Below are positions 45,593-58,829 of a DNA stretch of 64,000 bases, in pieces. Every line of letters begins with the position of its first letter. The first letter of the stretch is position 1. Where the stretch lies: the NCBI RefSeq assembly GCF_037975245.1, contig NC_092581.1, positions 10,884,803 to 10,948,802 of the forward strand, written 5' to 3'. The DNA comes from Apostichopus japonicus (Eukaryota; Echinodermata; Holothuroidea; Aspidochirotida; Stichopodidae). The notes below the pieces were generated by a model. The model searched no databases. It saw nothing but the letters and a program-made list of their open reading frames with translations, and had not been told where the DNA came from. A program made the translations under genes and the position numbers.

Positions 45593-48018
45593 CTGAACAA
45601 GAAGAAAGGTAAAAGATTGGAATAGAATCATTGGTGAAATTTTGGGAATTTTCCAAAACATATGATACACATTTTCATAGCTTTAGTTACATAGGTTACA
45701 TTGTGTATTACTTTCTTCAATCGCAATAGGAAGTCTCCTTCCTCGCTCAAAATGGTGCGTTCCCGATGTAATTAGCTTAATTTGACAACAAGAAAAAACA
45801 ACGTTTGAATAGACTTTGCATGTAAATCAGGCTAACTTGATCGACGTATATGATAGAATAAAAAATTATATTATATTCTTGTATTTAAGAGGACCAGATG
45901 CTTAGCTAATGGCAACCAAACTGGTATTTGGACAACTAAACTGGTATTTGGATATAATTTTAGCTTCACGGTTCGTCTATATGAAGTTTGTTAAAAATCA
46001 AATTCCACTCTTCATCCCGTAAATGCAACAAAAAAATGTCTGCGATCCTAACACTGACGATTTTCATTGTTGTAATTTCTAGACAGAAATAAAAATAATT
46101 AAACAATATATGTGTGTCTTACCATTCTTAAATATGACGATTCCTTTAAGGCAAGCATATTCTGTTGCATCAACACCAAGTTGCCTCATTTTGCAGATTA
46201 ATTCTTGGAGCACCTTAAGTTCACTTGCTATAGCCGCCAGTTTCTCCGCTGGTGTGACCCCTTGTCGTAAACCTAGATGAAGTGAAAAGAGAGAAAGAAA
46301 TAAAATTACAAAAATCATGCAACCGGCTTCTTGGATTTTGTCCGTAATAGCTCCATACTCTGAATAAAGATACCTGGACACTCATTATATATCAAAAGAG
46401 AACATAATATGGTTCAGCTTCTGAAGCGACTATCGTATACCTATGACTTATTTGCATAATTATGAATTAAAATATATGCTAGGATTCAAATATAATAAGC
46501 AATTAGATATTTTGGACAACATATTGACAAAAATGGTTGCATGTATGAAAAGTATTTCTAGTTGTATATTTGTAAGGATTGTAACTTTATTGAAATAGTG
46601 TGTGTGTATTTAATGGTTAGGCTACAGCCTAAACAAGCAATTCTGTCAAAAACCGGTAGCGTACATTATTTTAGTACGGAAGCCCATTAGCGCATGAAAT
46701 TGTTGAAAAGGTATATTTTAATTTTTCCCCTTTCAAAACTGTATTCGTTTGAACGAATTATCATCGAAAACACTCATTCGTTTTCATGAATAATCGATTT
46801 GTAAATCGGAACGAATTGAAATATCTTTCCGAATGACACTAATGGGCTTTCGTAGTTTAGAGTTACCTTGGTGAAGGCACAAGTTATGGTCATTCATGGA
46901 GATATGGAGTATTCACATCCCACCATGTTGAGATGGGGGTGATGTAGCAAGGTTTCAATAGCAAGTGTCATAGCGTTTAGATAGCAATTTTATTATTCAA
47001 TGAGAAACTATGTATTTATCATTGAGTTATGACGTCATATAAGCCAAGAAAGTATATAACTTACCAGCAGATTCCATTAGAGCTTGTACGTCGATCTTTA
47101 ACTGCCATTGAGCAGCTCCAAGAATGAACAGCTCCCTCCAACCATCCTCCAAGAGCTTCATCTAGAGAGAGAGGGGGGGGGGATAAGAAGTTAAAACATT
47201 TCTGTTGTTTTCACGATCTCTAACTCGGTATGATAGAACTTCAGTGTCATAAAAATAAATTTCAGTAAGTTTCTCTTTCACAAATAAAACAAAGCAGTTT
47301 TGGACATCGAAGTAAACTTTCCAGTCCAATCCGCATGAACGAAAATAATAAATCACGTGGTTACATGTAATGTGTTGTCTGGTTTTACGTGCTTTACAAA
47401 AAAGGGTGCAGTCATATATACTTTACGAGCTAAGACAAAGAGATTGCTGTAAAGAGATTCATGAGTTGACGAGCACACACTCAGAGTCAAATTATTGAGC
47501 AAAATTAGTAAGAAATTCGAATCAGCAATTTTTGTTTTTTACGTCATGAATAAGAAAGAAATTAGAAGTCACCCAAGTATCTCCTCGCAATTTAAGAATG
47601 TTTATATATCCTGTTTGATCCCTAGCAGGGATCCTTCAGGCGATATTCGGTCAACAAAATAAAAGGGTTGGATGATCTGTTATATATTTGATGCGATGAT
47701 TTCTTTCCGTCGCGGGGAAGAGATATTCAAAGTGCTGGCTTTCTTATCTTCATTAATTTCACATTTTTTTCATTTTTTTTTCACATTGTTTCAAACTAAA
47801 TTGAAATTTGGCTGTTGTTATGTGGTTCTTACCTGGTCTGAATGTGGTAGTGACAGAAAGGCCGGGACATTCTTTGACCATTTCACACTCATGAAAAGTA
47901 ATCTAGCAGCTACTTCTCTCATCGATTCTACAGAGAGGACCTCGTTTACATACTGAAAAAAGAAAGAAAAATTAAATGTCAAATATCGTTAACTATATAT
48001 TGTTTACATGCTCTATAG

Positions 48019-48098
<80 letters not shown>

Positions 48099-50646
48099 GG
48101 ATATCATAGAGACAGTCATAGTTCTGAAATTCATAGGGTCATTTTTATACCATTGTGTTATTGAATTTCTATGACCCTTTTTGTGTGTGCACATATAGAA
48201 TGAAGGAGGTATGACCCTTTGGTTATCGGCCTACTTTTGAAAACAGACGAAAAGTGCGCTAGAATGGCAACGCCAAGCCATGTACCTTTCCACGTTAATC
48301 TATATATGCAAGTGTCTTTTTGACGTGTGAATTAGCAGTACGCAGCGTTTTCTCTTGTTGAGATTGAGGTTTTGCAATTTATTTTTCAGTGAATGTGGGA
48401 GGGGGGGGGGGTAGGTGACGGGTTACAACAAGAGGGAAACTCGGACAATTATGTCTATTTTTGAGGATGATATTTTTTTTGGCATTGTCGCCTACCCTAC
48501 CCTAAAGTACGTATATGAAAACAAAATTAATTAAACTTGGCATTCAAGATTGATGACTCATTTTTTTATTTACCTTTGGGGTTGTTATACATGGCATTGA
48601 AGTCGTGGATGGCAGCTGTAATAGAGGATACCCGCTGTTAACTTCTGGGTTTACAACCATGTGTGAGTAACACTCCGTTGTTGTGACAAGTGGGTGATAA
48701 AGAGCTCCCTGAGATGAGAAGACACCACCAAAGTTACCAGCGAATTCACCGTTGGCAACAGCGACTGCAGCCGCCGCAGCCGCCGCAGCCGCCGACTCCT
48801 TCAGGTACATTGCCATTTGTTTCTTGATCGTGGAATTCCGTGGCCCTCTTTCGTGTTGAACGGCTGAATATTACAGAGAAGAAAGAAAGATTGAAAAACT
48901 AGTTTCATGCGATTAGTACACTGCGTTAGAAGTAGAACTAGTTGACTTGAGTAAGTCTAAGAGTGACGTCACAAATCCGTCAGTGATTGTATTAATTTTG
49001 TTTCTGTGTTTATTGTATTTCTGTTTCTCGTTATATGTTACTTAGTTCGTTTGTCAGAGTGGTGGAATAGACATTGGCGCTACTGAAGTAGTTTATGTTT
49101 GTCTGTAACAGGGGGTGTGACGGTGGGGGGTGGGGGAGGAAGGGAGAGGAGCCTGATCAATCAGCTCCTGCAGGATAGTGGATATAAAAAGCAGAATAAT
49201 AGGTTGGGGGACTGTAAAAGGTGCAATGTAGACAAGCAAATTATTCAGAATGGAAGCATAAAAAATAAACAACAACCATCCCCCCCCCCTTCCCCCAAAC
49301 TGCCTTATAGAGTGTGGTAAGCAGAATTTACACTATTTACTTGTTATAAAAATATTATACGAAAAAAAATGTTAGCAAACTGCTTATCCACTAAAAAGCC
49401 TGTGTAAGAGAATGTATAAAGTTGTCACTTGTCATTCAGCCTCTTAAGAAGATCCTGCTAGGATCGAAACGTCAGGCCCACTTACGAAAAATAACAAAAT
49501 CAAGGAACTAAAAGAGTTAAACCCCTGATGTATATGTCATTATAAGTGGGAGGGAGGGGTGCAATTAGCATGGCTCACTGAGATGGCAGTGCATGTTATA
49601 TAATTGCCAAAGTGAAATATATTTTATTCTGAGGTTTCGAAGTGATTTGTTCACCATCTCATATTGTCAACAAACGTACAAGATGGCGATTGTATTCGCA
49701 ACTCCGTTAACTAAAAAAGTTGTGTCTATAAAAGTGAGCATCTCGCTGTAACTGACAAGAAGAATCAATGAAAACTCATCACTTCTATTGATCGTTCAAT
49801 AACGGAAGTAGAAACGTGTGTTGCCTGTATAAAGCTACCTTTTTCATCAGGTTAGAGAATTAAAAGAGAGAAAAAAAGAATGAAAGAAAGAGACTATAAA
49901 ACCCTAGCAGGATTTCAATCCTGAAAGGTGTTTTAATCCTCCCACTGTATTTACAGGGCACCTAACACCCATGTCTCCAGGTTGTGCGTTAAAAGTAAAC
50001 AAGGGATACAAAACCGTCCATTAGAAAGATATGATGAGCGTTTGGATTAGGAGAAAGGGGGCCTTCAGAAGAGTTTGAGAGTTTGATAGAAGAAAGATAA
50101 GGAGTTTGTAAAAGAGTTGACGAATAGGAAACCTTTGTATCTATTAACTTCCAAGGTTTTTTCGGTGCCTTTTGATTCGCTTTTGACAAGTTGTCAAGAG
50201 CTGTGGTATAGAATGAATAATAGGGGAAAGGAAGAGGGAGAGAGTGGAGTAGCATGTCTTGTTATAAATCTGACTGATTAAAACTGTTACCATCTACCCA
50301 GGTGTTCAGTGCCTCGAGCTTAGGCCGCTTGTATATATATAGGAGTAGTGTAATTCAATGTACTTGAAATGTAATAATCTTAAAATTCTAATGGATTGAA
50401 GATTTCTAGCTTCTTACCACAAAAAGCTGCAGTTCTGATAATACAAATTACAATGTTCTATCGTTGAATGTACAATAAAATACGCGAGAAAATAAAAGCT
50501 TTTACTTTAAGTTCACCAAAATGCCAAATGGAATGATGAAATTATGAAGACCAAAAAAAATGCTGCTCAGGTTTCCAAAAGAAGTATTTACTGTAGCATC
50601 ACAATGGTGAATTATACATATTTTATTTTGGTGGACTTAAATATTA

Positions 50647-50686
<40 letters not shown>

Positions 50687-53600
50687 AACACACGAATTAC
50701 TTTTCACAACTAATAGATTAATTACTATTTATCCAATACCATTAACTCAAATGAATGCAATGTGAAATGGGATCTTTGTTTGAGGGAACGGAAACAGCTT
50801 TCGTGATTCCTCAAAGAAAACACACACACATACATCAATACGAAATATTGTTTTTTTGCGATGTCTGAGTGAATGTTCAACGTGATGAAAACAATTTAGC
50901 GAGCCTAAGCTATTCTTTGCATATGAAGACCTACTTATATCAGCTGGTTCTGTTTGCAATATATGTTCCACTTCACAAACACATGTGGACAAACCAAAAT
51001 AAGTTGTCGTTGCCATAGTTACATAGAAACAGAAATTTGATACGGTGTATTTCAATAAAACATTTTAAAGTACTTTCACTTCCACCGAATTAGACTAATC
51101 ATATATAACACAAGATGTATGGCAGATGTATATCCCTGTGTATATTGTTTATTTTGCATAGAAAAATCGGGGAGGGATTTCAGGCGCGTATCCAGGATTT
51201 TCTAACCCGGGGGGCGCGAATTACTATCTAAGCGGAGCGCCACCATCGGTTGGCGCGCAGCGTACAAGAAAATTTCTGGTTTTGATACCCCCAGATCACC
51301 GGAAATAGCACTTCTCGGGCTTGAAAATGAGCAACCAGATGAACACTTTTGCCTGAGAACCAAGTATTTCCCAAAAGTTTTTTCCATCCATAACCTTTTT
51401 GAAGATTGTCACACATCATGTTCGACCTCATTGCATGTCCTATGGATCATTGCTTTTGTAGGTGATTCTACGTCACGGCCCACAATATCCGAAAGCCCCA
51501 CTTTTGAAGGTTTAAAGCCCATTATTTGTTGAGAATTTGAAAATTCCTATTTCTCGTGAATAAAATCACTTCAAAACATACCCATAATGTTGCAGAAAAT
51601 TCAGTCTATGGACAAGCAATATAGAAAAACCTCCTTGAACCCCTAACAGACAGGTCAAAGTTGCACGAGTAGAGGAAAGTATGATGAAGAATGTTGGTGA
51701 GGAAATTGTCGAAAATTCAGACACAGTTAATTTATTGGTGTAGAAATATTGCAACCTCTTATAATGGCTATTATAAAACTTGGTTGAAGGAAATGAAAAA
51801 TAGCAGATATTTCCGATATCAGGTATATCGAAACCGAACACTACACACATAGGCGTAGGTCCCGTAGGAGGCGGTGGCTGCAGCCCCCCTCCCCCCCCCC
51901 CGCAACCAAATTTTTCCCCATCTTTTTCGGGCACCTACTGAAAGAAAAATAAATAGCAATGAATAGCTTAAAAATGATCTCCTTGGTAATTAAAATAAAG
52001 TTCTAAGCTTGGCCGACATTACTACTGAATCTGTATGATTTTTCTCCATCTACATAAGACATTTGGTTGTTTACATAGCATCCGACGGTATACTGTGCAA
52101 CTTTCACGGACCGTGCGGTACACGATGCCATGCACTGTAATGACCGATGCTTGCTTATATGATATTGGCATTGATATGTTGAACGCGCGCTTGGCGCGCG
52201 AAAAATTTTGGCTTTTTTTCGGGCAAGTCATTACAGCCCCCAAATCCAATTGGGCTCCTACGCCTTTTACTACACACATAGACAGTTTTTGAGGCTGTTC
52301 ATCGTGGAACATGCATTTCAATGCTCACTGATATGATGTTATATCTGCTCTTTGCTTTACAAATTCGAACAGGCGTGTAGCGAGTAATTGTCAAGGGAGG
52401 GGCGAAGCCTGTAGGCAAACTATCTAAGCGAAGCGCCACCATGAGTTGGCGTGAAGCGTACAAGAAAAATTTTGGCCGAAAATGCCTCCCAGATCGCTGG
52501 AAATGACACTTCCCAGGCCTTGTAAGTTGCATCTAAGCATTGTCTATTTTGAAATTACTAGCGATGTCATAAAGAAAATTTGCTCGGGGGGGGGCGGTCG
52601 CCCCCTTCCCGAAATGCGTCATGTACCCCGACGACTCGGTCGAGTTCAAGACCAGCCACAGTTGGTTCCATATAGCACAATTGTACAATTGTTTAAGGCG
52701 TCCATACACACACACGCGTTATGATAGACCATATATAGTATTTATATAGATACATTAGTGAGAGAGGAAAAATGGAAACGTCAAAAATGGAGTTGTCGGT
52801 GTAAGGGGTAGGGTGAGGCGCACACCCCCTCCGTAATCCTTGATCTGTCACTGGCTACCCTGTGTATGTTATAGGGATCAGCGCTTTAACTATGGCTGTT
52901 CCTCTTTATCTTCCCGAGGTCTTGGCTATCTTCTACTCAATCCTTTTTTCCTTTTTCTCTCTTTTTTCTTTTTCTTTTCCCTTCCTTCCTCTCCTCCTTT
53001 TCTTTTTTCCCCCTCCTTTTCCCTTTTTTCTTCTCTTTTTTTTCTCTCCTCTTTTCCTTACCCGGGGGGCGCGCGCCCCCAACGCCCCCCCCCTGGATAC
53101 GCACCTGGATTTGTTATTGCCCTTTAGTTTATGAAGCTAGTTATAACTTTCATGATTATGTTTCACTTCTAACCAGATTTACTCTTCTTCGACAATCTTC
53201 GACATTAAGAATGGAAAAGTCGTTTTTTCTGTCCAAATAAGCAATTATCCCAATGTATAACATTGGCAATTAGTCAAGGCAGGAAAGAATCAAGCCCGGC
53301 TGGAAGTAGGCTAGGCTTAGTATCTCTGTATAGGAAAGTGTGGTAGGATTAAGTCTTGTTTTGATAGTCAACACATACATTTTGATACGAACTACATATC
53401 TGCTGGCGTATTCGCGATATCCAAGCGTACTTTTGAAATTACGTTACTTTATATTTGAGGGAGAATAAGAAGTTTTCAAATACATTGGCCAACTAAGTCT
53501 ACATTTTTGCAAAGAGTAATTTCGAAATGAGTTGTTAGACAAGATGACGATATGGTGTAGTGATATTACTTTGCTATACTTACATCAGTATTTGGACCAG

Positions 53601-56168
53601 GAGGAATCGAGTTCAAACATGTTGTATTTATGTTCAAACATTGCATTTGATAAAATATAGAATCTTTGTTATGATATGTTACCTGTTAGGTGATTTTGTT
53701 ATTTAAATCATTTTCCTATATCCGAAATAAATTTCATCGATACTTTTTATACGTTTGAAAAATTTCTCGTTACAATAAACATAATATATCTGAATATGAA
53801 TATTCAATAACTTACCATCTTTATTCATATCTGCCTGGACACATTTCTTTAGCCTGCAAGCTCTGCATTGGTTACGGTGTGTCTTATCGATGGGACAGTT
53901 TCCACCGCTTCGATTCTTGCAGATGTAAGTTCGGTTCCGCCTAATACTTCTCTTGAAAAACCCGCTGCAACCGTCACATGCATAAACGCCATAATGTTTA
54001 CCAGAACTTCTGTCTCCACAAACTTTGCATGGAATATCAAGAATGCGACCTGTAATTAAATTTATAAAAAAAAAAGGGAACGGAGACCATTAATACCGAT
54101 TTTATAGTCTTGAAGAATGACTTAAAGGAATGCTCTTTTAACGTTAAAATTGATGTATAGCACCCTCATGCCTGAACATTAATGTTTTATTAATTGTAAT
54201 GCACTGTAAACAAGTCAGTAGATGCCATAAAAATGTTATGTTTGGCTGGTGAGTTTTGTATATTGCATCTGCTTGAGGAAATGACATAACGTGTGTAAGA
54301 TTAAGTAGTCCAACCACGGGTCAATTTCTCAAAAAAAATTATCGAAAATGAAATACAACCAGGACTAAAAGCAATGTGTTTCTAACGGTCGCCAAACGTA
54401 TCAGAATTAATTTGGTGCCTGAAGTCAGTTTTATAAGAGACTGTTGAAATCACTCCTTTTAATATCTGAGGCTCATCAATTAAAGTGACTGGACTACTTA
54501 TTCTAACTCACACACCATTATATGGCACTTTCCGAGGTGCAACAAGAAAATCAATATATTATAAATTTAGCAAGGAAAATAGTTTTGAATGTCATATCAA
54601 GGGTACTTTATTGTTAATATGAATTTGACAGAACATAATTTTATATTGAGATTACAAGTTAAACATTTACTGCATGCAGTAAATCCGTTCTTTTCTGTGG
54701 ATATATATGCATCACAGATATACGCATGATGCCGGTACTGTATATAAATGTTTTGTAGATAGATGTATGGTAGTGTTTCGATTTATTGAACCGACAGAAT
54801 CACGACCCTCCTCTCCATTACTGACAAGAACCAGCTTCCCCTCCTTTGCCCAACCCCAACCCAACCCCCATGGCCGTCAGAGTATCGAAACGTACAACAA
54901 TTAACCGCCAATGGGGTGGCACAGAGTTGATACGCTTCGGGGTGTCCTCATGAGTCAGGACGGGGGGAGGCGAAGCGTCATCCGATGTTACCGTATACTA
55001 CAAACTGTATAGAGTGTGGTTTATTAGATCTTCATCATTTCAGATTGCTGGACGACCTTATGGTTACAAAGAAACTCGGGCGACACCCGTGTCTTTGTAC
55101 TTGACTAATGAACTTGAAGTACGGCAAATCCCGCAATATCCATAGAGTATTGTTACAATTGAACAATATACAAACACAACATCAATCAGGTATTGACTTC
55201 TTTTCATCACGGATTCATCCCCGGTGTGAAGTTTTAACGGAATTGTTCTATTTTCAAACAAAACCCTCAGCGTTCGTTCCCCCCGCAGAGTTATAGTTAA
55301 GCATCTTGCTTATAAAATAACAAAAGTCACTTTTTGGCTATTCAATTTGTAACGAATCATTGTTATTTCGACCTCGGTTACAAAGTGCATTATATCACAT
55401 AAACATAGGGAGGAGGCGAAGACTCTTGTTTGATCCCCTGGCATCATCGTGTTTCGATTCTCAGTTTTAGGTGTAAACTAGGCGTCACTTGTAGTAAGAA
55501 TTATAGACCAAAGACCGAAATAGGATGCCTCTTAGCATGCATGTGTGTGCGGGGTTTTTATGCTTTAGTGAAAATAGGCATTGACTTCAGTTTATGAATA
55601 ATAAGTTCAAGGCTAAAAAAAAAATTAACTGACATGGTCTCTTAATAGTTGGTTATTGGGATACATAAAGAACATGAAAATGATATTGTAGCACACAGTT
55701 GCCTACAATACAAAATATGTAACAAAAGAAACCAAAGCAGTATAATTCAAGTAATGTGTGATTTTCTCGATTTGTCCGTTAGATACATGAATTCGTTCAA
55801 TCTACATTTAGATTGAAAGTTTCTGTGTACATCATGCCGGATAGCGAATTACACTAGCGCTAATGTGCTCTGACGTCATTTCCAATAAATGTCGTTCAAG
55901 TCGTGAACTTACATCAAACGAATGGGTCGTATATGCAATAACTGAAAATGATTGACTGATTATTAAGGTCTAACAAAAGTATGAATTTTAACAAAGATAT
56001 GCCCCGGTAAAAATGAGATTTGGATATCCAACCTAAAGTCAGATTGGCTACTAATTCCAAAGTGTGTGACAGTAAGCTATTTTTTTTAGTGAGAATATTC
56101 TCAATTTATAGCTAATGAATTTATCTTGCATTATGATATTTTTTGTCATTTGGTGTCCAAAGTTTATG

Positions 56169-56233
<65 letters not shown>

Positions 56234-58776
56234 CTGTCAACGATAATAGTATATAGTTGTCAGCGAAGAGTGTCGTAAAGATAAACAAACGTTTTTCTTT
56301 GCAAAACATTTTCTCGATATTTTTTTTTTATATTACCTAACTCTTTCCGGGTGAGATCTGCGAATTCTTATACACGTTCACTATTTTCCAAGCGCCGCTC
56401 AGTGTAAGCTTGTCGCTGTTCTGCGCGGTATCGCTCCCACCCATTGTAAATACCCCACGGTGGTATAGAAGTGTATGAATGGCCAGTGGTGGTGGGGGTG
56501 AAGCACGAGGCTGGGGTTATTAGTATCATCGGGGTAAGGCTGTTCAGCCACGAACAAAATTCAACAGGAAAGACTTTTCAAGGTCTTTTAAGGCCATCGT
56601 CATACATGGACCCAAATCTTAGCAGGTTAAAAAGTTGCTACAATGTTTCTAAAGTATTGTTTGAAAAGTTCTGCGCTCTCCCTCCTCCCCTCCCTCACCT
56701 CCTTTTAATTATTCACAGTCATTAGTGGTGTTCAATTCGAGGATAAAATGTCTCAGTCTGGGATATGCTTCGAGGTCCATCGTTGCAGCATATGACAGTA
56801 TTGGTCAATTTTATTGAGGAGGTACATGGGAAGAGAGACTATTGTAACAAACGAAACTAATCATATTTGATGTTTGGTATATCCCGTCTCCCCCTTGTCC
56901 CATCTCAAACGCTTGTATTCTACGAACAGTAATTGACATAGATCTTTCAATAATAGCAGAAATACGTTTATATCTAGGTCTTAATTTAAGGACACTATCA
57001 CCCCTTGTATAGGTAATACCGGTTGTTGCCCACCAACGGGTGGTATGTAGGCTAATATAACGTAATAATCCGTGGACTAGTTTAAAAGCGTTAGTGCAGG
57101 ATCATGCAATGAGTGAACAAGACCCGTTTTTTTTTTGTTGGGAACAAGAAGAATCGATCTTTGGTCAGAAGTCAATCAACCAGTTCCTTTTTCCTAGCTT
57201 ACTTGTTATCGTTCTTTGATGAGTTAAAAAGTCGAGTTACAGATCAATCGCGTCAATCAAACGCGTTTGTTTGATGTGTGATAATCGATTGGACAATAGG
57301 GCTTGTCGTTAATACAATAGCTATAGATGCAGACGCAATAACAGAATATCATGACGTTTAGTTCACATCTTTGCTGTCTTTATTTGGGGGGGGGGGGATG
57401 AGCGGACAAATTATTTTTGAGGTTAACCTAACTCAATATTATTTGCGACCACATATTTGATATTATATATAGGCTATCTCAACAAAGTTAGTATATAATC
57501 CTTCACGGAGTCCTTCGATGAAACGGCTCAATTTTAGCGTAGAATTTTCATTATGATGTATAGCTGTACTTCTTCGGGTTTACTGAAAACATTATCAGTT
57601 GAATTTTGGAAAACAAAAGCGTACGAAAGAAATGATTTGAGATTTTAAGCTTTTTATCAATATTGTTCTCACTAGGATATCTGTCAGAAGTTCAAATAAA
57701 AGTCCCTCCTGCTCTTACCTCACCTAACATTGCAAACCACTCAATTAATTTTATAACCCCCCCCCCTCCCCATCCACAAGTTGGGAACATTTGTTGTATA
57801 TATACTGCACTATTATGATCCGTTACAATATGACAGTATGGGCAGAATAAATATCATGTTACTATCAGATGAAGGATAGGAACTGTTCATACTGTCAGTA
57901 CAAGTGCTTTAAAGCATGATAAGACAGGGTAGAATAGAGTGGTATTAGCATTAGAATCAGATAAAGGTAAGGAACTGTTCATACTGTCAGTACAAGTGCT
58001 TTAGAGCATGATTTAGAAGGACAGTATAGAGCGGTATTGCGGAGGCATTAGATAATTGTCCCAAGTAGCAGGACATTAAATTGTGCGAATGAATATTCAT
58101 CAGCATCTGCTAATAATTAATGTGTCTTAGAAATCCTGGATTCGCCATAGTTTAGAATTTTATCTGTTTTCTTGTCAGCCAACAAGTTAATAATATTCTA
58201 AAATTTAAAATCTTCCTCATGTAGTTTCTTAAAGAAAGAAAATAATACGAGAAAAGGAGGCTCGCGGTCTTAATTCGAGTTTGAAACAATTTTAAGTCCA
58301 TACTTTGATTATATACTTATACAGTTAACAATATATATTGCTACACAAATGGATTCATCTTTCTACGTCGTTTGAACTTTTCATTTAACGTAACTAATGC
58401 CATTTCGTATCATAAAGTTCTAATTGAGTTATAATGAATGTACCTGGTATAATTCCTATTAATGTCATTTAGTTATAACGGAAAAATCGTATTTACATAT
58501 CATATATTTATGGTTAACCAAAGTGGTGTGATCTGTAGTATTGTCCCACGCATGCACGTGCAACTAAACGTCTCTTCATTGTTAAATATATAGGTTCATG
58601 TTCCTTTATTGTCTGTATGTGCAATGTATATAGGCATGTGGTTTCCTTAATATTTGTTCTTTTAGAAACAGCTTTAGATTATATTTAATATATTTTTTAC
58701 TTTTGGCAATTGATCTCGAAACTAATACCTGCATTACTGACATTAGTTTACTTCCTAGAAAATTGTTTTATCATTG

Positions 58777-58829
<53 letters not shown>

